64,000 bases of DNA from Calamus simplicifolius (lineage: Eukaryota; Streptophyta; Magnoliopsida; Arecales; Arecaceae), in assembly GCA_900491605.1 (NCBI GenBank), contig UESW01003829.1:1627668-1691667 (forward strand). The letters are read 5' to 3'. The notes beneath the pieces are model-generated. The model was given only the letters and a program-made list of their open reading frames with translations, had not been told where the DNA came from and did not search any database. How positions within the stretch are numbered: the stretch's first letter is position 1; the number at the start of each line of letters is the position of its first letter. The position numbers and the translations under genes are program-made. Below are positions 56,197 to 64,000 of this stretch, piece by piece.

Positions 56197-56666
56197 TTTT
56201 GTCCCATCTAAACCAGGTCAAACGCCACGTGCCAACGTTTTATTTGTGGCAAAAACGATCCACCATTCAATTCACCATGAGAGCAAAAGCTTGCATAATT
56301 AGCCAAGCATAACAGGGGTGGTGATGGACATCACTCGCCCAAACTTGAAAGAAACCTCTAACCGCCACGTGTTCAATAAAAATCTCCAATGCGACTCGGA
56401 ATCGTTAACCACCGGCTGCTGCCGAGAAGCTGCGCGCAGTGACACGTCAGACGAATCGGGATTTTTGCAACGGCAAAAATCTATTACCGTATCTTATCTC
56501 CACCCTCGCAACGTGTCATTAAATTCCGGATCGATACGGCTGCGTTTCTGACAGTTGGAGTCGTTGGCAGAAAACGCGTTGTTGGGCGGTCGGGCTGTCA
56601 ATCCGACAGCTATCCAGTTTTCTGTCCCTATCCTAATGTTACTATTTTTAACATTCTATATCCAAT
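56197..56666. other. 470-bp spacer between two head-to-head LINEs
   Basis: Lies between the inferred target duplications of the two elements. It contains CCACGTG-containing boxes (GCCACGTG near 56225 and 56353) and no convincing ORF. It is probably the original host sequence, or part of another element. Confidence 0.5.
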
Positions 56667-56879
56667 CGCTGACTTCGTCCTCGATCCCTGTCGATCTTAA
56701 TCACTGACTTACTGCTTTTTACCGAACCTTTGTCTACTATCCCTGATAGTTCTATAGCGATCGATGAAACCTTGAAGGCCCATATTCTCAAAGGAGTTGT
56801 GAAGTTGATTACAAGTGGGTTTGTCATCTTCATCTTTGGCTCACGTGGCAAGGTTGAAGCATAGCTTCCCTAGATGGTT

Positions 56880-58398
56880 CGTATGCCGGAGTCATTGCTC
56901 GAGGAGGAGATTGCAGGATGGCAGAACAGAGCTGTTATCGTCGCTCCTTACTCAAGTGGGTGCCAGTTGAAGCCTTCATCAGAGAGTTTCGACGAGCTGA
57001 AATTCCTGGGGTGATCGAACCTATTAGCCTCGCATTCCGCTGCCACATCTTCCGTTTTGAAGATCCGGCAGCTTGCGAGCTGGTCCTCAACCGTCCATGG
57101 GTTATCAACGGACAAGTAATTGGGACGGAAGCCTGGCGTCCAAAATTTTTTCCGGCTGAGGATTCCATCGCCTCGGTTTTGATTTGGATGAGGATGCCAA
57201 ACCTTCCATTAGAGTTCTGGAAGAAGGACATCCTCCGTGCTATCTCGAAGCCAACGGGCATCTTTTGCTGTGCTGATTCTGCCACGATGTCACGAACAGA
57301 GGTGGATTCGCGAGGGTGGCAGTTCGAGTAGACCTTCGTCATCCTCTTCGCCCGAGGACCCGAGTTCAGGGCATCCAAAGTCCCTTCTGGCAGCAGTTCG
57401 TCTTCGAATCGCTGGAGGGATTATGTCCCATGTGTGGGTCTTTGCATCTGGTTGGGGCGTGCTCTGTGTCGTCCATGGCAGCGGGGGAGGATTCTGGCAG
57501 CTGTCCTATTTTCAGGCCATGGATGGCGGCGGTCCGTCGGCGGAGGAATGCTGAAGGTTCTCAGCTTAAGAATCCTCAGGTCGCCTCGGTTCTTGCCCTA
57601 CTCCCCAATCGGTCTCTGGAGATCCGAGTCTTGAAGCTGGTTGGAAGTCGCCGGTAAAGCTGCGGCGTAGGCATTCCTCAGGGCCATCGATGGAAGGTCA
57701 GGAATCCAGGGTGCCTCTGCCTCTGTAGATGTGCCTATTCAACAGGTGCTGGTGGATTTGAACGGATCAGCCAAAGGTAAGCAGAAGTTGGCTATGAAGG
57801 GAGAGGAGAAGGTTGAAGTTGAGACGGTGGCCATGCCGGTTCATCAGGCGCGTGCCGTTTTCAAAGCTTCAGCAAGGGTGTCTCCTCATCTGACTAAGGC
57901 TGGGGTCCCTGATTCCCATAAGTCCCAATCTTTAATCTTGTCTAACCCTTTTGCCTCTTTAAGTTCGACTCGAATGTAGGGGGCCTTCTGGAAGATAGAA
58001 AACTGCTTTTGGGTCCCCTTAAGAGGGCCAGACCAGTTGATAGCCTGCCTCCGAGGTCTATGTCCAAATCAGTGAAGAGGAAGGGAAAAGGTAAGGGGAA
58101 TAATGTCAAAAGTCGAGTCGATATCAATCCTTCTTTCGTTTGCTTAACCCAGCCCCCCTGCGGTATTAAGGTTAATCAGGAGGTGGAGTTGGTCAACCCG
58201 TTTAAGCAAGATGATCGGAATTGTGAGGTGTCCTCTAGAAATCTAGTGGGACAAGGTTCAGTTGACATTGAAGATGACTCTATTGCCCTGGAGGCTGGTC
58301 CAATTCAGATCTCCGAGGGTGGCTCACTGTCGGTAGGTTGTCACACTGATAGCTTTATGTCAGAGGACCACGGAGGGGTCCCATCTACCTCCAGTTAA
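56880..58398 (+). pseudogene. LINE ORF1 with DUF4283
   Basis: Begins near MPESLLEEEIAGWQNRAV in one frame, then shifts to 56918-57331 with LVLNRPWVINGQVIGTEAWR and SVLIWMRMPNLPLEFWKKDI. The knuckle region (57316-57657) has LCPMCGSLHLVGACSV. The C-terminal frame (58009-58398) ends just before the endonuclease ATG at 58403, nearly contiguous with ORF2. Several slips are visible near 56935, 57310 and 57980. Confidence 0.82.
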
Positions 58399-58402
58399 AT
58401 TA

Positions 58403-61400
58403 ATGAAGATCTTAATTTGGAATGTAAGAGGTGCTAATAAGCCCTCATTCCGTTCTTCTTTTGGTAGATTGATGCAATTACAGAACTTTGATATATGTGT
58501 CCTATTAGAAACCCGGTTATCGGGTGATAGTCTAACGAGGTTTCGGAGACAAATTGCCATTCCTGGTCTTCTTATGCTGTGGAGGCTAAGGGGTTATCGG
58601 GTGGTATGTTGGCCATATGGCGAGAATCAGCTGTTACAATTGATGCGTTTCACCAATGTAACCAGCAGCTTGGTCTTCTTATTTCTGAAGGAACTTCTGA
58701 TCCCTGGCTCCTATCGGCGGTCTATGCCAGTACAGATTATCGTGAGAGACGGGCCCTTTGGTCTGAGCTGCTCTCCCTTCTGGACCATGGCATTCCATCC
58801 ATTGTTGCTGGTGACTTTAATTGTATCACTGAGGCTAGGGAGAAGAGAGGGGGCAGAAGAGTTACTGGCTCAGCTGACATAACTGAATTCAGGTCATTCA
58901 TCGGGTCTTCTGGGCTGATGGATTTGGGATACTCGGGGCCCCAATTCACCTGGTGTAATAACCAACAGGGATCATCGCAAGTTTGGGAGAGATTGGATAG
59001 AGCCTTGGCTTCTGTGCAATGGCTTCAAAAGTTCCCTTCAGTAACAGTTACTCATCTCTCTAGAATCGCCTCGGATCACTGTCCCATTCTGATTTCCACG
59101 GAGGCCAATCAATTCCAGAGGAAACAGTTTAGATTCGAGCGGTTATGGATGTTTCATTCTTCGGCTCGAACTATTATTTCTCAGATCTGGCACCTTCCTA
59201 TCAGGGGCAATGCTGTCTATTGATTATCTCGTCGGCTTATGATGGCCAGACGCAGACTTTCCATATGAAATAGAATGGAAGTTGGGGATCTGGTGAGGCA
59301 AGTGGAGTAGGTTGAAGCTGTTATCAGTGCCCTCCAGGCGAAAGAAGACCACGATGGATTTCTAATGGATTCTGACCTATCCTTGCTGCGGGAGAATCTT
59401 GCTCACCACCACTCCCTTCTTCGGCAGCAGGAGTTATATTGGAGGCAAAAGTCCAGGGTTCAATGGATTCGCGGAGGGGACTGTAATACTAGATTTTTTC
59501 ATCAGGCTACTCTGAAGAGGCGGCGGTTAATAGGATTCGGATGGTTGTTGATAGTGAGAGAAATTCTCATGAGGACATTCATGCCATTCGTACTCAGTTT
59601 CTTCACTTCTTCCAATCCAGATGGTCTGAGTCCACTGGTTATGGGTCTCGGTCTTTCAGGTATCTGATTCCAGGAAGGTTTCCTCCTTGGAGAACTCCAT
59701 GCTTGCTAGGCCGATCGATGAGGAGGAAGTTTGCCAGGCCCTTTGGGTGCTTGGTCCAGATAAGGCCCCGGGGCCGGATGGGTTTCGTCTTTCTTTTTTA
59801 GACACTAATGGGGCATTATCGGGCAGGAGATCATACAGGCTATTCAGATTGCCTTTCAATTGAAACACATTCCAGAGGAATGGAATTGGACTCTTATCTC
59901 TCTTGTGCCCAAGCGCTCGGATGCTTCCTTACCTCAGCATTATAGGCCGATCAGCTTGTGCACTACTTTGTATAAGGTATGTGCCCGCCTTTTAGCCAGC
60001 TGTCTTCGTTAGGTCATTCCCCATCTTATTTCTGTTGAACAAGGGGCGTTCATTAGAGGTCGCTCTATCTCGACAATGTCCTCATCACCCAGGAGTTTAT
60101 GCACGATCTTCATCGAGCTCCTATCAGACGTAGTCTAATGGCTGTTAAGCTTGATATGGAGAGAGCTTATGATAGACTGAGTTGGGCCTTCTTGCATCGT
60201 TCTCTCCAGGAGTTCGGATTTGATGAATTGTTTATTGAGTGGGTTTTGGCTTGTATTCAGAGGCCGTCTTTCTCTCTGATTATAAATGGGAGTCCGACTG
60301 AGTTTTTCACTCTTCTGTGGGATTACATCAGGGGTGCCCTTTATCTCCCCTTCTATTCATTCTGGCTGTGGATGATCTCTCTCGAGCATTCCATCAGGCT
60401 CTGCTAAATCAGAGGATTGTCCCCTTTATGGTGAGAGTTGGGGGCCCTTCAATTTCTCACCTTCTGTTTGCCGACGATTGTATTCTTCAAGGTCAGGCTA
60501 CTACTGCTAATGTGGCTTCCTTTCATTCCATTATTCAGCGTTATTATCGGGCTTCGGGACAGAAGGTCAATCTTCTAAAGTCTTCAATCTGTTTCAACCC
60601 GAAGACTCCTAGATCCATCAAAGAAGCTATTACTAATCTGCTGGGTATATCTACTCAGACCGATCGTTTATGTACCTGGGTATTCCCATGACCGATAGAC
60701 ATCCCCGATGTTCTGATTTTGCGGATCTTGAGAGGCGTGTTCGACAGCGTATTGAGGGATGGCAAGTCACTGGCTTATCGATGATGGCCAGAGTTACCAT
60801 CATTCGGTCGGTCCTTTCTTTCTTCCTCTTTATTTGCTTTCGAATGCGGCCATCCCGTCAACCTGCCTTCGGAGGATTAAGAGATGTTTTCGAGATTTTT
60901 TATGGGCTTCTATGCAAGATGGTCACGGTACTCACCTTCTATCTTGGGATACGATATGTATGCCAATTCATGAAGGTGGTCTCGGGATCCAATCCCTGAT
61001 GGTTAGGCAGACTGCTTTATTGGCCAGGCATGCATCACATTTCATCCTGGAGCCGCAATGTCTTTGGAGCTCTATTATGCGTGCAAGGTATGGAGAATGG
61101 TAGCCTGGGGAGAACATTATCCTACCCCGGGGGTGTTCCTCTTTCTGGAAGGAGGTGTGCCAGTATGGGGACTCTATCCTTCAGAATACCTCATGGATGA
61201 TAGGAGATGGTCATTCTATTGATGTTATTCAGAATTCCTGGATTGCTGAGCTCTCTCTATCTAGGTGGCCCTCTTTCATTAATACTGATGTCCCCCCTGA
61301 ATTGAGGGTTAAGGATCTGATATCTCCAGATCCCCCCACCTGGCGTACCCACTTGGTGACCCATTATTTTGGACCGGATCTACCTCAGCGGATTCTCTGA

Positions 61401-62526
61401 TTCCTCTTATTGCTGGTCCCTTGGCTGATGTCAGATTATGGCAGAGATCCTCTCTTGCTAGGGCCCCTCTCAAGGATCTTATGAACTTCTTTAGGCCTCA
61501 GTCCCAGTGTACGAAGGAGGCTGCTTGGGTCTGGTCGCTCCCCACTCTTCCCAGGGTTCATGTTTATCTGGAAGCTTCTTTAGGACTGTCTTCCGACTAG
61601 TTTCCTGCTCTCTCATAGGGGTGTGCCAATTCAGGCAATTTGCCCTCTGTGTGGATTGGAGAATGAGACGACTGACCATGCCATTTTTACTTGCCCTCAT
61701 GCTAGACGGATTTGGCATCTGATGGGTTATAAGTGCAGAGACAACGGTTCTAGTTCCCCTCGCTCTCTCTTCATGCAAGATCTCCGGAGGGCCACGAAGT
61801 ATCAATGCGGTATCTGGGTGGCCACGACCTATCAGATTTGGTTAACAAGGAACTAGATTATATTTACAAAGGACTTTGTTTCTACCCATCGGCTTGTCTG
61901 GAAGATTAGAGCTTTGGCTGCTGATTGTGTCGCGCTACTCAAGAGGTTGATCAAGACTCCTCTGGCCTCTGGGGTTCCCCTGCTGCTTCGGCAGCGAACC
62001 GAAATACAATTTTCTTTTCTTGGGAGCCCCCTCCTCCAGAGTTTGTCAAAATCAACTTTGATGGTAGTGTTCATGGCAGATATGCTGGATCGGCCTTTAT
62101 CATCTGTGGGCCTCAGGGCGATATGCTGGCAGCGGGCGGATTTAGCATCCTCGACCCCTCTGTCCCTATGACTGAGCTTTATGGGGCCTGGGCTGGTATT
62201 ACCTATGCTTCTAAGTTTCTTCGAGCCCATAGAGTAGTCATTGAAGGCGATTCCTTGACGGTCATTAGGTGGTTACGAAAGGAGAATGTTCCGCTGCCCC
62301 CATTAATCCGATTCTTTGGGACATCTGGTCTATTCTTCAGGAAATGGTTGCAGCTCAGATATCTCATATTTTCCGAGAAGCCAACTCGGCGGCTGACTGG
62401 ATAGCAGCTTATGTTGCTCAGCATACGGGCCACTGGCTATGGAGTCTAGGAGACCCTTGTCCTCCTGTTTTGTTTCAAATTTTATATTCTGATGTATCCG
62501 GGCTAATTTACATAAGACTAGTTTGA
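58403..62526 (+). pseudogene. LINE ORF2 (endonuclease, RT, zf-RVT, RNase H)
   Basis: Endonuclease starts MKILIWNVRGANKPSF and, after a slip near 58570, has SIVAGDFNCITEAREKRGG and RIASDHCPILIST. RT parts: WIRGGDCNTRFFHQAT near 59460, MAVKLDMERAYDRLSWAFLH near 60140, GLHQGCPLSPLLFILAVDDL near 60320 and LLFADDCILQG near 60465, so the FADD box is intact. zf-RVT: ICPLCGLENETTDHAIFTC (61630). RNase H: FDGSVHGRYAGSAFIICGP, IEGDSLTVIRWL, FREANSAADWIAAY (62050-62420). Numerous frame changes rule out activity. Confidence 0.9.
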
Positions 62527-62537
62527 AGGCCCGTGCG

Positions 62538-62538
62538 T

Positions 62539-62569
<31 letters not shown>

Positions 62570-62570
62570 C
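62538..62570. repeat. (CAA)n tail of the plus-strand LINE
   Basis: About eleven uninterrupted ACA/CAA triplets at the LINE 3' end, directly followed by the proposed target duplication. Confidence 0.9.
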
Positions 62571-62801
62571 CGCTGACTGAATCCTGGGAGCCCGCCAATC
62601 TGCTCACCGATAACGCGGTAGACTCCGTATTTCAAGGGAAAAGAAGAGGGGCCGTGGCATGCTTTCGAAGCGCCGAGCGTTGTGTGGTGCGTTCCATGCC
62701 GGGATCCAAGGGGGAAGATGGAGCTGTTGTTAATTTGGTCAACTTTCTAACGGTTTGAGCTTCGGATTTCGGGAGACGCACCCAGATTGGCATGGTGTAT
62801 A

Positions 62802-63085
62802 GGGATGGCAATTTTCCCGTTTAGCCATTTACCCGGCCGGTACCATTTTTAACGGGTCGGAGAATCCCGGTTTAAACGGGTTAATGGGTAATGGGGATTT
62901 TTTGTTAACAGCTAAACGGGTAAATGGCTCGGGGATGGTATTCAATGCCCCATCCCCCCCATCCCCGTTAGCCTTAATATAATATATTTAAATTTTAAAT
63001 ATCTTATATTATATTATATTAAAAAATAAAATATATATTATATTAAACGCCCCATCCCCGTTTACCGATTTCTGTCCCCGTCTCT
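62802..63085. mobile_element. truncated relative of the 12.8-kb MITE
   Basis: Begins GGGATGGCAATTTTC and follows the right half of the 12774-13310 element when that is reverse-complemented: GGCCATTTACCCGG(T/C)CGGTACC, TTAACGGGTC, GGGATT, GTTAACAGCTAAACGGGTAAA and then AATATAATATATTTAAA. The opposite terminal inverted repeat is not found; it fades near 63085. No ORF. Confidence 0.78.
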
Positions 63086-63219
63086 TGCTCTTCCTTTTTT
63101 CATGCAAGTGATGCAAACCGTCTCCTGCTCTTCTTTCTGATCTAAAATTTTGAAGAATCTGAACATCAAACCAGATAGCTCCATCGTTACTTCGCCAATC
63201 GCTGCCCCATCGACGCTCT

Positions 63220-63359
63220 CCAACATCTTTATCTTTCTTTGGTATGCTCATCTCTATCCTTTATTTTTAAAAGAAAGATATCTGTTTTCCAACATCTTTA
63301 TCTTTCTTTGGTATGCTCATCTCTATCCTTTATTTTTAAAAGAAAGATATCTCTGTTTT
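63220..63359. repeat. 69-bp tandem duplication
   Basis: Copies start at 63220 and 63289 with CCAACATCTTTATCTTTC and are identical except for a two-base CT insertion near the end of copy 2. Very recent by appearance. Confidence 0.95.
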
Positions 63360-63627
63360 AAATTTGAATGTATTCTTTTTTTACGATTGTTGCATTGAAA
63401 ATCTTTATTTTTTGATTTTCCCCCTTCTTAGTTGTTTTCTTTGATCTTTCTTACTTTTCGTTGATTTTTTTTTAATATTATTTGTAAACTCTTTTGGTTT
63501 CATTCTGAAGATTTTATTTTTACTTTTAAAAATAAAAATAAAAAAATATAACATTTAATAGCTGATGAGTTTTTCATGGAGCTGGCCGAAGGCATGACAT
63601 ACGTGACACGAAGAGGCCAGGCCAATA

Positions 63628-63712
63628 GGCCTGAGTCGCCTGACTCTAGCTAAAAAGGGCTTCATAATATTGGCCTGAGTCGCCTGACTCCAGCTAAAAA
63701 GGTTTCATAATA
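63628..63712. repeat. 44-bp tandem duplication
   Basis: Units at 63628 and 63672 begin GGCCTGAGTCGCCTGACTC and include AGCTAAAAAGG and TTCATAATA. Only a few differences between copies. Confidence 0.9.
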
Positions 63713-64000
63713 AGAGGATGTTATGGATGATTTGTTGTGTGATGATGGTAATTATAATGGCTAAAAACAAAACCAAATTTAGAAGTACCAGCGAGCACTT
63801 GCCTTTCATGGTAAGAGGATGAAACCACTCTCATTTCCACTCAAAAGGGGGTTTTCATGTGAATCAAATGCCATGTGCCTCATGCTATGTATGCCCCATG
63901 TTCATAAAATCATGTCAATATAGCATGGCTTCATAAGTATATTGACAAGTCTTTTTGAATAGAGCACTAGACAATAAGCTTAGGTTTTATTAGCCACTTG
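63713..64000. other. right edge, no gene seen
   Basis: AT-rich sequence without recognisable coding or structured features. Confidence 0.5.

Larger units (their letters stand above)
56675..62570 (+). mobile_element. L1-type LINE, near full length, plus strand, with (CAA)n tail
   Basis: Same family and domain order as its neighbour, in the opposite orientation. The 3' end is a pure CAA-type tail (about 62538-62570) instead of poly(A). CGCTGACT follows the tail (62571-62578) and also occurs at 56667-56674 just before the element, so an 8-bp target duplication is likely. It has many frameshifts. Confidence 0.83.

Overview
This window is plant nuclear DNA, most likely from a monocot. It has GT-AG split exons, G+C-rich Ty3/gypsy LTRs, DUF4283-type L1 LINEs and a Tat-lineage element with an antisense PF04195-type ORF. 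A palm or related commelinid would fit, but I cannot name the species from sequence alone. Only two stretches look like host genes; nearly everything else is nested, mostly broken transposons.

Layout. (1) 1-4665: a minus-strand Ty1/copia element running off the left edge, with its 5' LTR at 4364-4665. (2) 7201-14288: five plus-strand exons encoding the C-terminal end of a FIDGETIN-LIKE 1 type AAA ATPase. Its introns hold an RTE-type LINE relic and a 537-bp MITE with TTA target duplications. The Walker A/B exons are not seen downstream of the copia element, so that element probably sits in an intron. (3) 15.7-17.2 kb: LINE RNase H scraps and one conserved minus-strand exon that has been tandemly duplicated. 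(4) 19.8-21.76 kb: a small non-autonomous LTR element. (5) 21.96-39.35 kb: a hAT transposon (BED, DUF659 and hATC regions, with a double stop) split by a 14.2-kb block.

(6) 24405-38631: the block inside the hAT element is a Tat-lineage Ty3/gypsy retrotransposon on the minus strand. It has a 3' LTR, PPT, a long 3' region with antisense plus-strand ORFs and a hairpin minisatellite, then INT, extra RNase H, RT/RNase H, PR and gag. Its 5' LTR is missing; instead the right end is a U5-like fragment in inverted orientation. The block therefore begins TGTTGC and ends GCAACA, and is flanked by 27-bp direct repeats. Its RT box reads YVND instead of YVDD.

(7) 39456-47576: a Ty3/gypsy element with two 2.3-kb LTRs, PBS, PPT and perfect AGTAT target duplications, but an AT-rich gutted interior with only integrase C-terminal relics. 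(8) 48.1-50.0 kb: a tandemly duplicated sequence, the second copy split by a 1.2-kb solo LTR. (9) 50.1-56.2 kb and 56.7-62.6 kb: two near-full-length but frameshifted L1-type LINEs head to head, each with a likely target duplication. (10) 62.8-64 kb: a relative of the 12.8-kb MITE and short tandem duplications.

The sequence reads as layers: host intron or intergenic DNA, then DNA transposons, then LTR elements inserted into them, then decay and local recombination. The FIGL1-like gene is the only locus with good evidence of conserved cellular function.
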